Below are positions 8,970-17,897 of a stretch of 64,000 nt of DNA, piece by piece. The position numbers were made by a program, and so were the translations under genes. Under the pieces are notes generated by a model. It had not been told where the DNA came from and ran no database searches. It saw nothing but the letters and a program-made list of their open reading frames with translations. Numbering within the stretch: position 1 is the first letter of the stretch; each line of letters opens with the position of its first letter. This stretch comes from Corallococcus sp. EGB (lineage in GTDB: Bacteria > Myxococcota > Myxococcia > Myxococcales > Myxococcaceae), in assembly GCF_019968905.1 (NCBI RefSeq), contig NZ_CP079946.1:496001-560000 (forward strand), read 5' to 3'.

Positions 8970-10244
8970 GTGGAACGCACCGAAGAGACAACGGGCCGTC
9001 GTGCCCGGCGCGCGGGGAGGAGGCTGGGCGCCGTGTGGGCCGTCGTCTGGTTGGCCGGCGCCTGCGCACGGCGCTCCGAGGACGCCGCCGCCCCCACGAC
9101 GCCCGCCGTGGTGTCGCTGGGGCCGGAGAACGTGGTGCGCGTGGCGCCGATGAAGCTGGAGACCGGCCCCGTCATCTCCGGGACGTTGCAGGCGCGGCGG
9201 CTGGCCAGCGTCCGCGCGGAGGTGGGGGGCAGCATCCTGGACGTGATGGCGGACCAGGGGCAGACGGTGAAGGAGGGGCAGCTGCTGGCGCGCGTGGAGG
9301 AGGGCACGCTGCGCGAGCAGGTGCAGGCGGCCAGCTCCACGGTGCGCGTGGCGCGCAATGCCTTGCAGGTGGCCAAGGGGGATGAGCAGCGCAATCAAAT
9401 CCTCGTCAAGAAGGGCGTCATCACCCGCCGCGACTTCGAGCGCACGCAGCTCGCTCGGACGCAGGCGGAAGGACAGCTGGCGGACGCGCAGGCGCGGCTG
9501 AAGCTGGCGCAGGACCAGCTGGAGCGCACGAAGGTGACCGCGCCCTTCAATGGCGTGGTGAGCGAGCGGCAGGTGCACGCGGGCGACATCGTCCAGCCGG
9601 GCGCGCCCCTGTTCACGGTGGTGGATCCCGCCACGCTGCGGCTGGAGGCCTCCGTGCCCGCGGCGCAGCTGGGCCAGGTGCAGGTGGGCACGACCGTGGA
9701 CTTCCGAGTGAACGGCTACGTGGGCCGCGCCTTCCGGGGACAGGTGGAGCGCATCAACCCGGCGGTGGACCCCGCCACGGGGCAGGTGCGCATCTACGTG
9801 AGCATCCCCAACACCGAACAGGTGCTCCTGGCCGGCCTGTTCGCCGAGGGGCGCGTGGCGTCCCAGTCGAAGGAGGCGCTGGCGGTGCCGGTGGACTCGC
9901 TGGACACGCGCCAGGAGCCGCCCACCGTGCAGCGCATCTCCAACGGCAAGGTGGAGGAGGTGGCGGTGACGGTGGGGCTGCGGGACGACGTGGCGCAGAC
10001 CGTGGAGGTGACGTCGGGGTTGAAGGCCGGGGACGTGGTGCTGCTCGGATCCGCGCGCGACCTGACGAACGGCACGCCGGTGAAGCTCACCGCCGCGCCG
10101 GAAGGCCCGAAGAAGCAGCGGCCCGCGGCTCCGCCGGAGGCCCAACAGGGCGTGGGCGGCGCGGGCAATACCTCCGGCGCGCCCGCGCGGGCACCGGCGG
10201 CGGCCGGGGCTCGCACGCCCCCGGCCCAGGCTCCCGCGAAGTAG
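8970..10244 (+). CDS. RND efflux periplasmic adaptor subunit (HlyD/MFP family)
   Basis: A 424-residue membrane-fusion protein linking an inner-membrane RND pump to an outer-membrane channel. GTG 8970 is chosen because GGGGAGG lies 7 bases upstream. An N-terminal hydrophobic segment ends at a Cys (LAGAC), suggesting a lipid anchor as in AcrA/MexA. The biotinyl-lipoyl halves are visible ('VRAEVGGSILDVMADQGQTV' and 'VTAPFNGVVSERQVHAGDIV') flanking a coiled-coil hairpin, followed by beta-barrel and membrane-proximal regions. The last about 45 residues are a Pro/Ala-rich tail. The pump gene starts 45 bp downstream on the same strand. No TolC-like gene is seen in the window, so the outer-membrane partner must be encoded elsewhere. 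The substrate is unknown. Confidence 0.92.
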   Translation: MERTEETTGRRARRAGRRLGAVWAVVWLAGACARRSEDAAAPTTPAVVSLGPENVVRVAPMKLETGPVISGTLQARRLASVRAEVGGSILDVMADQGQTVKEGQLLARVEEGTLREQVQAASSTVRVARNALQVAKGDEQRNQILVKKGVITRRDFERTQLARTQAEGQLADAQARLKLAQDQLERTKVTAPFNGVVSERQVHAGDIVQPGAPLFTVVDPATLRLEASVPAAQLGQVQVGTTVDFRVNGYVGRAFRGQVERINPAVDPATGQVRIYVSIPNTEQVLLAGLFAEGRVASQSKEALAVPVDSLDTRQEPPTVQRISNGKVEEVAVTVGLRDDVAQTVEVTSGLKAGDVVLLGSARDLTNGTPVKLTAAPEGPKKQRPAAPPEAQQGVGGAGNTSGAPARAPAAAGARTPPAQAPAK

Positions 10245-10289
10245 CTCCAGGCGCCTCCACACCTTGAAGAAGCACCGCAGGAGTCGTCC

Positions 10290-13200
10290 GTGTTCATCTC
10301 CGACTTCGCCATCAAGCGCCCCATCATCACCATCACGGCGATGGTGGCGCTCGTCGTGTTCGGCATCGTCGCCCTCATCAACCTGGAGACGGACGAGTTC
10401 CCGGACATTCAGCAGCCGGTCATCAACGTCACCATCGCGTACCCAGGGGCATCACCGGACACGGTGGAGCGTGAGATCGTGGAGCCCATCGAGGACGCCA
10501 TCTTCGCCATCTCCGGCGTGGACGGGAAGAAGACGACGTCCAGCTCCACGGACAGCCTGGCGAACTTCACGGTCTTCTTCGACTTCGAGAAGGACATCCA
10601 GGAGGCGTCCCAGGACATCCGCGACGCCATCTCCAGCAAGCGCGCGGACCTGCCGCAGGAGATGGAGGAGCCCATCCTCACGCGCTTCGACCCGTCGGAC
10701 CAGCCCATCGTGTCGCTGGTGCTGACGTCGGACACGCTGGACGTGCCCGCGCTGTCGCTCATCGCGGATCCGATGGTGGTGGGCGACCTTCGCTCGGTGC
10801 CGGGCGTGGCGCAGGCCACGGTGGTGGGCGGCGTGGACCGGGAGCTGACGGTGCAGGTGCGGCCCGCCGCGCTCCAGGCGGCGGGGCTGTCGGTGGCGCA
10901 GGTGGTGGCGGCGCTCCAGGCGCAGAACCTGGCGGCGCCGGTGGGCCGGCTCAACACGGAGCTGCAGGAGCGCACCATCCGGCTCAAGGGCCGCCTGGAG
11001 ACGCCGGAGGACTTCGCGCAGGTGCCCATCGCGGAGCGCAACGGACGCACGCTGCGGCTGGGGGAGGTCGCGAACGTCTTCGCCGGCACCGAGGAGCCGC
11101 GCACCCTGTCGCTCTACAACGGCGCGCAGGCGGTGGGCATCGAGGTCATCAAGGCCAAGGGCCACAGCACCACGGAGGTCGCGGACGGCGTGCGCGAGCG
11201 GGTGAAGACGCTCCAGCAGCGGCTGCCCGCCAACGCGAAGCTCGAAATCGTCCGCGACGCGGGCACGCGCGTGGAGAACTCGGTGGTCAACGTGCAGCAG
11301 GCGCTGATTGAAGGCGCGCTGCTCACGGTGCTGGTGGTGTTCCTGTTCCTCAACTCGTGGCGCTCCACGGTGATTACGGGCCTGGCGCTGCCCGTGTCCG
11401 TGCTGGCGTCATTCGTGAGCGTGTGGGCGTTCGGCTTCACGCTCAACACGATGTCGCTCCTGGGCCTGACGCTGGCCATCGGCATCCTCATCGACGACGC
11501 CATCGTGGTGCGCGAGAACATCGTGCGGCACGTGGAGATGGGGAAGGACCACTACACGGCGTCGCGCGAGGGCACCAACGAGATTGGCCTCGCGGTGGCG
11601 GCGACGACGTTCTCCATCGTGGCGGTGTTCGTCCCGGTGGCGTTCATGTACGGCGTGGCGGGGCAGTGGTTCAAGCCGTTCGCGCTCACCATCGCGTGCT
11701 CGGTGCTGGTGTCGTTGTTCGTGAGCTTCTCGCTGGACCCCATGCTCAGCGCGTACTGGCCGGACCCGCAGGTGGAGAAGGGGGAGCGGCGCAACTTCAT
11801 CTCGCGCGGGCTGGCTCGCTTCAACCGCTGGTTCGACCGGCAGGCGGACCGCTACAAGGGCGTCATCGCGTGGGCGCTGGACCACCGGCTCGCGATGGTG
11901 CTCCTGGCGGTGGGCTCGCTGGTGGGCGCGGTGGCGCTCCAGGGCGTCTTCGGCGGCGCGGGCTTCGTGCCGGTGAGCGACCGCGCGGAGATCGAGATGC
12001 TGGTGGAGACGCCCGCGGGCTCCAGCCTGGACTACACGCGGCGCAAGGTGGAGGAGGTGTCCCGCCTCACGCGCGCGCACCCGGAGGTCGAGTACACGTA
12101 CACGACCATCGGCGTGCCGCTGCCCCTGCGCTCGCCGGGCGTGGACCAGGCGCTGGTGTACGTGCGGCTCAAGCCGAAGACGGAGCGCAAGGCGAGCCAG
12201 GAGGTGCTGGGCAAGACGCTGCGCCAGGAGCTGCTCTCGGTGGGCGGCGCGAGCGTGTCGGTGTTCACCAGCGGCTTCGGCGGGGCCATCAAGTCCATCC
12301 AGCTGGAGCTGCGCGGGCCAGAGGCCAGGGGGCTCAACCAGCTGGCGCATCAGGTGATGAAGGAGGTGAAGCAGGTGCCGGGCGCGGTGGACGTGGGCCT
12401 GTCCACGCGCGGCGAGAAGCCGGAGCTGGAGGTGGAGCTCAACCGCGGCGTCGCGGGCCAGCTCAACGTGACGGTGGGGCAGGTGGCGCAGTCCCTGCGG
12501 CCGGCCTTCGCGGGCCTGGACTCCGGTGACTGGGTGGACCCCATTGGCGAGACGCGCAAGGTGATGGTGCGGCTGGCGCCGCAGTTCCGCCAGAACCCGT
12601 CCGACCTGGCGCAGCTGCCGCTGGTGGTGGGCACCGGGCCCACGGGGGCTCCCATCGTCGTGCCGTTGGGGCAGGTGGCGACGGTGAAGCAGACCGTGGG
12701 GCCGGCGCAGATCGACCACCTGAACCGCGAGAAGGTCATCAACGTGCAGGCGAACGTGGCGGGCCGGTCGCTGTCGGAGGTGACGCGCGGCATCGAGTCG
12801 CGGCTCAAGGCGGTGAAGGTGCCGCCGGGCTACGAGCTGTCCACGGGCGGCGAGTCCGCGGATCAGCAGGAGGTGTTCGGCCGGGTGTTCCTGGCGCTGG
12901 GCGTGGCGGTGATGTTGATGTACCTCATCCTCGTCATCCAGTTCGGTTCGTTCCTGGATCCGCTGGCCATCCTGGTGTCCCTGCCGCTGTCGCTCATCGG
13001 GGTGGTGCTGGCGCTGGTGCTGACAGGGGACACGCTGAACATCATGAGCCTCATCGGCGTCATCCTGCTGATGGGCATCGTCGCGAAGAACGCCATCCTG
13101 CTCATCGACTTCGCCAAGTGGCAGCACGCGAAGGGGATGCCGTTGCGCGAGGCGCTGATTGAAGCGGGGCGCATCCGCTTGCGGCCCATCGTCATGACGA

Positions 13201-13475
13201 CCTTCGCGCTCATCGCGGGCATGGTGCCGGTGGCGCTGGGGCACGGCGAGGGCGGTGACTTCCGGGCGCCCCTGGGGCGCGCGGTGATTGGCGGCGTCGT
13301 CACCTCCACGCTGCTCACACTGCTGGTGATCCCGACGGTGTATGAAATCCTGTCGGACGCCCGGACGTGGATGACGCGCAGGCTGCGCCGCGTGTTCAAG
13401 GCGAACGCTCCGGCCCACGGCCCGGTGCACGGCGGCGCGGAGGTCCGGCCCCAGCCGCAGGCCCGGCAGGACTGA
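10290..13475 (+). CDS. RND efflux pump permease (AcrB/MexB-like, HAE1 type)
   Basis: A 1,061-residue inner-membrane proton-driven exporter, the usual length for the family. GTG 10290 gives the typical N-terminus 'FISDFAIKRPIITI' leading into TM1. The proton-relay residues are intact: D402-D403 in TM4 ('GILIDDAIVVREN') and the Lys of 'VAKNAILLIDFAK' in TM10. Two large periplasmic porter/docking segments lie after TM1 and TM7 as expected. The short C-terminal tail is charged. It forms an operon with the adaptor gene 45 bp upstream. A 7-bp stem (TGACGCG/CGCGTCA, 13473-13497) overlaps its stop codon. Drug or metabolite specificity cannot be read from the sequence. Confidence 0.95.
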   Translation: MFISDFAIKRPIITITAMVALVVFGIVALINLETDEFPDIQQPVINVTIAYPGASPDTVEREIVEPIEDAIFAISGVDGKKTTSSSTDSLANFTVFFDFEKDIQEASQDIRDAISSKRADLPQEMEEPILTRFDPSDQPIVSLVLTSDTLDVPALSLIADPMVVGDLRSVPGVAQATVVGGVDRELTVQVRPAALQAAGLSVAQVVAALQAQNLAAPVGRLNTELQERTIRLKGRLETPEDFAQVPIAERNGRTLRLGEVANVFAGTEEPRTLSLYNGAQAVGIEVIKAKGHSTTEVADGVRERVKTLQQRLPANAKLEIVRDAGTRVENSVVNVQQALIEGALLTVLVVFLFLNSWRSTVITGLALPVSVLASFVSVWAFGFTLNTMSLLGLTLAIGILIDDAIVVRENIVRHVEMGKDHYTASREGTNEIGLAVAATTFSIVAVFVPVAFMYGVAGQWFKPFALTIACSVLVSLFVSFSLDPMLSAYWPDPQVEKGERRNFISRGLARFNRWFDRQADRYKGVIAWALDHRLAMVLLAVGSLVGAVALQGVFGGAGFVPVSDRAEIEMLVETPAGSSLDYTRRKVEEVSRLTRAHPEVEYTYTTIGVPLPLRSPGVDQALVYVRLKPKTERKASQEVLGKTLRQELLSVGGASVSVFTSGFGGAIKSIQLELRGPEARGLNQLAHQVMKEVKQVPGAVDVGLSTRGEKPELEVELNRGVAGQLNVTVGQVAQSLRPAFAGLDSGDWVDPIGETRKVMVRLAPQFRQNPSDLAQLPLVVGTGPTGAPIVVPLGQVATVKQTVGPAQIDHLNREKVINVQANVAGRSLSEVTRGIESRLKAVKVPPGYELSTGGESADQQEVFGRVFLALGVAVMLMYLILVIQFGSFLDPLAILVSLPLSLIGVVLALVLTGDTLNIMSLIGVILLMGIVAKNAILLIDFAKWQHAKGMPLREALIEAGRIRLRPIVMTTFALIAGMVPVALGHGEGGDFRAPLGRAVIGGVVTSTLLTLLVIPTVYEILSDARTWMTRRLRRVFKANAPAHGPVHGGAEVRPQPQARQD

Positions 13476-13547
13476 CGCGGAGAAGACGCTCGCGTCACCC
13501 TCAAGGAACGGTTGGCGCATGGGGCGCGGAGCCATAGGGTCGGGAGT

Positions 13548-15527
13548 GTGGAGCTCCTGTCCCTGCTGCCCGATTCGCACCGCTCGCTCATCACCGAAGC
13601 CCTGGAGGCCCTGGGCGTCACGCGCTGGGTCCTGAGCATCCATGACCCCAGCTTCCCGGGCCTCCCCGGAGAGGACCTGGGGCGCGGCTCGCCGTACTCC
13701 GAGGGCGCCGCTCGCTTCCTCGCGTTCGCCCGGGACATGGGCTTCACCGGCATCCAGCTGGGGCCGCAGGGGCAGACCACCTCGCACAACCCGTCGCCGT
13801 ATGACGGCACGCTGTTCTCGCGCAACACGCTGAACGTGGCGCTCGCGCCGCTCACGGAGCCGTCCGGCCCCTGGGGCGCGCTGCTGTCCCCGGACACCCT
13901 GGACCGGCTCGTCGCCGGAGCGCCCGGGAGTGGTGGACCGGAGGTGCGCTACCTGGCCGCGTACAGGGGCCAGATGGAGGCGCTCCAGGAGGCATGGGAC
14001 ACCTTCCGCCGCGAGCGCGACCGCGTGGATGCTCCCGCGTCCATCCTCGCGCTCGTCCGGCGCTTCGCGGACTTCCGGCTGGAGCATCAGGAGTGGCTGG
14101 AGCGGGATGCCCTCTTCGAGGTGCTCGCGGCCCGGCACCACACGCCGGATGACTGGCGCGGGTGGGCGGACTCGCTCGACGGGCGCCTGTATGCGCCACG
14201 CCCTGGCGAGGTGGTGCAGGCGGAGGCCCGCATCCGGGAGCTGCTCACCGAGGAAGCCGACGCGGTGGAGCAGTACGCCTTCCGCCAGTTCCTCGTGCAT
14301 GAGCAGCATGGGCTCCTGCGGGAGCGCGCGGAGGCCTGGGGCCTCAAGCTGTATGGAGACCTGCAGATTGGTTTCTCGCCCCGGGACGCGTGGGCGCGGC
14401 AGGGGCTGTTCCTCGGCGCGTACCTCATGGGCGCGCCGCCCAGCCGCACCAACCCGGAGGGCCAGCCTTGGAACTACCCCGTGCTGGACCCCGAGCAATA
14501 CGTCACGCCGGACGGCCCCGGGCCGGTGCTGCGCTACCTGGACGCCCGGCTGGGCAAGATGCTCGCGGAGTATGACGGCCTGCGCATCGACCACCCGCAT
14601 GGGCTCGTGTGTCCCTGGGTGTACCGCGCGGGCTCCGCGGATCCGCTGCGCGCGGTGCAGGGTGGGGCGCGGTTGTTCTCCTCGCCGGACCTGCCGGACC
14701 ACGCGGAGCTGGCCCGGTACGCCATCGTGGCTCCGGAACAGCTGAATCGCTCGGTGCCCCGCTACGCGGATGGGTGGGTGACGGGGCTCACGGAAGACCA
14801 GGTGGCCCGGTACGCCATCCTCTTCGACTCCGTGGTGCGCGCGGCGCGGGAGTACGGCCGCGCGCGTGAGGACGTGCTGTGCGAGGTGCTGAGCACGCTG
14901 CCCTACGAGCTGTCACGGGTGATGGCCCGCGATGGCCTGGGCCGCTTCCGCGTCACGCAGAAGGCGGACCTGAGCAACCCGGCGGACGTGTACCGCAGCG
15001 AGAACGTGGCCCCCGAGGACTGGGTGATGGTGGGCAACCACGACACGAAGTCGCTCTGGCGGCTGGTCTCCGAATGGCAGTGGAGGCACACGCTGCGCGC
15101 CCAGGCGGACTACCTCGCGGAGCGCCTGCATCCCGAAGCGGAGGGACGTGAGGCCTTCTCGCGTCAGCTGGCGCAGGACCCGGGGCTGCTCGCGCAGGCG
15201 AAGTTCGCGGACCTGTTCGCCAGCCGTGCGCGCAGCGTGATGGTGTTCTTCGCGGACCTGCTGGGCATGCCGGACACGTACAACGCGCCCGGCTCCGTGG
15301 ATCCGCGCAACTGGTCGCTGCGCATCCCCACGGACTGGGCCGAGCAGTATCAGCAGCGGCTTCGTGCGGGCGCCGCGCTCAACCTGCCGCAGGTGCTCGC
15401 CATGGCGTTGCGCGCGGGCGGCGCGGAGGCCCGGGCCCGGCATGCGGCGTTGCTCGGACGTCTGGACCGCGCGGCGTCCCAGCTGCGCGGCGGGGCCCCG
15501 TCACTCCAGGCCCCGCCCTCTGCCTGA
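13548..15527 (+). CDS. malQ: 4-alpha-glucanotransferase (GH77)
   Basis: A 659-residue amylomaltase/disproportionating-enzyme homologue that transfers alpha-1,4-glucan segments between maltooligosaccharides or glycogen. GH77 signatures are 'GDLQIGFSPRDAW', the nucleophile Asp in 'GLRIDHPHG' (D348), a downstream acid/base candidate Glu in 'VLCEVLSTLPYEL', and the transition-state motif 'VGNHDTKSLWRL'. GTG 13548, with GGGAG just upstream, removes 12 unlikely N-terminal residues from the longer open frame; the start is moderately certain. It lies 72 bp after the RND pump but is functionally unrelated to it. Together with treZ at 36.5 kb it points to glycogen/trehalose metabolism. The protein is somewhat divergent from bacterial MalQ, so orthology to the E. 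coli gene is not claimed. Confidence 0.85.
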   Translation: MELLSLLPDSHRSLITEALEALGVTRWVLSIHDPSFPGLPGEDLGRGSPYSEGAARFLAFARDMGFTGIQLGPQGQTTSHNPSPYDGTLFSRNTLNVALAPLTEPSGPWGALLSPDTLDRLVAGAPGSGGPEVRYLAAYRGQMEALQEAWDTFRRERDRVDAPASILALVRRFADFRLEHQEWLERDALFEVLAARHHTPDDWRGWADSLDGRLYAPRPGEVVQAEARIRELLTEEADAVEQYAFRQFLVHEQHGLLRERAEAWGLKLYGDLQIGFSPRDAWARQGLFLGAYLMGAPPSRTNPEGQPWNYPVLDPEQYVTPDGPGPVLRYLDARLGKMLAEYDGLRIDHPHGLVCPWVYRAGSADPLRAVQGGARLFSSPDLPDHAELARYAIVAPEQLNRSVPRYADGWVTGLTEDQVARYAILFDSVVRAAREYGRAREDVLCEVLSTLPYELSRVMARDGLGRFRVTQKADLSNPADVYRSENVAPEDWVMVGNHDTKSLWRLVSEWQWRHTLRAQADYLAERLHPEAEGREAFSRQLAQDPGLLAQAKFADLFASRARSVMVFFADLLGMPDTYNAPGSVDPRNWSLRIPTDWAEQYQQRLRAGAALNLPQVLAMALRAGGAEARARHAALLGRLDRAASQLRGGAPSLQAPPSA

Positions 15528-15533
15528 CCTGCT

Positions 15534-15552
15534 CGCCTCGCCAGACGAGGCG
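15534..15552. terminator. Hairpin between convergent genes
   Basis: A perfect 7-bp stem CGCCTCG/CGAGGCG with a CCAGA loop fills the 30-bp gap between the glucanotransferase stop and the stop of the opposing lectin-like gene. It could serve both strands. There is no T-tract. Confidence 0.4.
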
Positions 15553-15557
15553 CGCCG

Positions 15558-16559
15558 CTAGAACCGGCGCAGCAGGCGGCGGGTGGCGCTCTGGTCGACG
15601 GTGCCCAGGTCCTCGTACTTGGTGACGAGGTTGTAGGTGTTCACGCCGCCGAAGAGGCCGCCCGTGTCGGCGGTCCGGACCGTCCCGTCCGCGTACACGG
15701 TTTCAATCTGCGCGGAGTAGGGCACCGCAACGCGGGCCTGGAGCATGAGCACGGAGACGCGGATGCTGCTGCGCGCCGGAATCTTCACGGGAACCTCGAC
15801 GGACACCTCGTGCTCGTCGGTGCTCTCCTCCTCCTGGGTGTACTTCCAGGTGCCCTCGGCCTTGATGGTCACCTTGGCCTGTCCCAGGATGGGGAGGCCC
15901 GCCTTGAATTCGATCTCCTCGCTGACCGTGAGTCCCCGCTCATGGGTGAACGAGTAACGGTGGCCCTCGACGAACTTGAACGAGAGCTTCTGCTCCTGCT
16001 CCGTCCCCGTGATGTTCGTCACCGTCTGCGTCCCCGCCACCACCGGTGAGTAGTCCTCGATGGCGGCGAGCCCCATGTCGAAGCTGATGGACTTGATGCG
16101 CACCTGCCGCGAGTCCTTCACCTGGGCCCACTTCTCGTTGTCGGAGCCGCCATCCCACTCCCAGGTGATCAGCTGCTGACCGGCACGGTAGGGCCCGTCC
16201 CCCGGGATGTTGATCTTCTGCTCCCAGTCCGCGAAGGAGTTGAGGGGATTGAAGGTCTCATTCCCTTCGTTGCGCCACACCGCCAGGTCATTGGTGTCGA
16301 TTTGCTCCACCCCGACCGTCACCAGGCTGGTGCCCTGCTCATTCGAGGCGCGGCTGATGGCCCGCCCCGTCCGCTTGTTGATCAACGCGAAGGCGTCGCC
16401 ATTGCGCGCGGAGCGCACCTCCCACAACTGGAGGTCGTTGGTGTAGTCGAGGTTCTGGACGGTGACGTTGTTGTTGTCCGTGCTGGCACTGATGGCGAGT
16501 TGGGTGCGATCCGCGCTGTATGCCTTGGCGATGAACGACCGGTAGACGACGTCAGACAT
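15558..16559 (-). CDS. Ricin-type lectin / aerolysin-like pore-forming protein
   Basis: A 333-residue protein without a signal peptide. Residues 1 to about 150 look like a beta-trefoil (ricin-B/agglutinin) with repeated 'QLWEVR..GDAFALINKRTG' and 'DLAVW' elements. Residues about 155-333 resemble the membrane-insertion half of aerolysin/ETX-MTX2/natterin-like toxins: a long Ser/Thr- and Glu-rich beta region ('KVTIKAEGTWKYTQEE'), then 'VPVKIPARSS', 'VPYSAQIETVYADGT' and the terminal 'GVNTYNLVTKYEDLG'. This architecture is known from fungal LSL-type haemolytic lectins and plant agglutinins. Release would need lysis or a non-Sec route. The gene stands alone between convergent and unrelated neighbours. 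The fold assignment is from motif reading; pore formation is inference. Confidence 0.65.
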   Translation of the reverse strand: MSDVVYRSFIAKAYSADRTQLAISASTDNNNVTVQNLDYTNDLQLWEVRSARNGDAFALINKRTGRAISRASNEQGTSLVTVGVEQIDTNDLAVWRNEGNETFNPLNSFADWEQKINIPGDGPYRAGQQLITWEWDGGSDNEKWAQVKDSRQVRIKSISFDMGLAAIEDYSPVVAGTQTVTNITGTEQEQKLSFKFVEGHRYSFTHERGLTVSEEIEFKAGLPILGQAKVTIKAEGTWKYTQEEESTDEHEVSVEVPVKIPARSSIRVSVLMLQARVAVPYSAQIETVYADGTVRTADTGGLFGGVNTYNLVTKYEDLGTVDQSATRRLLRRF

Positions 16560-16731
16560 GTTTGTTTCCCCCTCAGGCCGCGGACCGGCGAAGGCCGCCG
16601 GAAGTCCGCGACGGTCAGGGCGGTGAGCAATTCACATGCCGATAGTGAACACTGGGGGAGGACGCCGCGTCTGGCCTCGTGGTGACGTCCTCGCGGAACG
16701 CAAGCGCGTCATCGCGGTACGCAGCGCCGCT

Positions 16732-17847
16732 TCAGGCGATGCGGCGCATGTCGAAGCGCGACTGGAGCTTCCATGTCCCGTCAGCCTCGCGCACCTCTCC
16801 GCGCCAGGTGAAGCGGTCCGGCCCGATGTCGGAGAAGCTCCAGCGGAGGGGCCTCCCGTGGTGCTCGCCCAATAGGACGAGCCGCTCTCCGTCCCGTCCC
16901 CCGGCCAGCCGGTTGATGACTCCGCCCGTCGGGCTGACCCAGGTGATCTGCCACCTCCCCTCGGCCCGGTCGAACGAGCGCACCGTCGTGCCGTAGCGCT
17001 TGTTGGCCCCGGGGCCCGGCCGCGCGGGCGCACGTCGCGACGGCACGATGAACACGTCCTGCAGGGCGCGTCCGTCCAGCACCCAGTGGAACCACCACTC
17101 GCCCGGGCTCTCGCGAACGCTTCCGTCCGCGTCGTGGTCCTGGATGGTCCCCTCCCAGCCTCCCACCAACCATCCGAAGGTGTCCGCCGCGTCGCCCAGC
17201 TCGCTCGAAGGGCCCGGGCTGAGCAGGGCCTCCACGAACGCCTGCTTCGCGGACAGCGGAGACGCGGGCGCTTCCGCGAGCCTGCGCCAGATGTCGCCGT
17301 AGTCGATGGGCAGCCCGTCCGCGTCCACGTCCATCATCGCGGTGAAGTCGCCCCCCAGGTTCTCGTAGCGGTAGCGCGCGGGGCCCGTGCGCGTGTAGCC
17401 CTGCCGCGCGGGGAGCACCTCCAGCGACGGAAACCGCACCCACGCCGCGAGGATCTCCGCCCTGGCGCCCTCGCCAAGCCGCAGCCGGTTGATGGGCAAG
17501 GTATTGGTGGACGGAGTCAGGCCCAGGTCCACGTCCGTGCAGCCCTTCAGCTCCTCCGCCACCTGACCGTTCTTCCGCCAGAGGCCTGCTCCGTCATGCT
17601 CCAGCGTGAGCGTCCGGTGCTCGCCACGCCACGACTGCGTCACGCTCACCCGGCGCGTGCGCCAGGCACCATCGCAGACGATCGAGTACTCCGCCCGCAG
17701 CGGCGCTCCCTCTTCCGCGACGAGGAGCAATCCGGAGAGCTCCGTGCCCTCCGGGCCGCGCCGCACCCGTGCATGCTCGAACCCCAGCTCATCCATCACG
17801 CGCCGCCAGATGAGCTCCCGCGTGACTGCCGTTGCCTCCACCGCCAT
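16732..17847 (-). CDS. Putative glycolipid-binding domain fused to DUF1579-like domain
   Basis: A 371-residue two-domain protein. Residues about 10-195 match the putative glycolipid-binding family (PF06475 type): 'YSIVCDGAWRTRRVSV', 'LKGCTDVDLGLTPSTNTLPI', 'AAWVRFPSLEVL' and 'GDFTAMMDVDADGLPIDY'. Residues about 220-371 form a second beta-rich unit ('TFGWLVGGWEGTIQDHD', 'EWWFHWVLDGRALQDVF', 'WRGEVREADGTWKL') like the DUF1579/lipocalin-type domains. No signal peptide is present. The start at 17847 lies only 50 bp from the start of a divergent AraC regulator, which suggests the regulator controls it. Ligand and role are unknown; the domain names come from remembered family motifs. Confidence 0.7.
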   Translation of the reverse strand: MAVEATAVTRELIWRRVMDELGFEHARVRRGPEGTELSGLLLVAEEGAPLRAEYSIVCDGAWRTRRVSVTQSWRGEHRTLTLEHDGAGLWRKNGQVAEELKGCTDVDLGLTPSTNTLPINRLRLGEGARAEILAAWVRFPSLEVLPARQGYTRTGPARYRYENLGGDFTAMMDVDADGLPIDYGDIWRRLAEAPASPLSAKQAFVEALLSPGPSSELGDAADTFGWLVGGWEGTIQDHDADGSVRESPGEWWFHWVLDGRALQDVFIVPSRRAPARPGPGANKRYGTTVRSFDRAEGRWQITWVSPTGGVINRLAGGRDGERLVLLGEHHGRPLRWSFSDIGPDRFTWRGEVREADGTWKLQSRFDMRRIA

Positions 17848-17897
17848 GATTCGGTCACCCCGTTTGGATGTGTGGGGACACGATGGAAGGATGGGCC

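Noticed and set aside
11409..14702. Minus-strand open frame of over 1,000 codons opposite the RND pump and glucanotransferase
   Set aside because: His/Arg/Gln-rich composition and no motifs; antisense shadow across two unrelated real genes.
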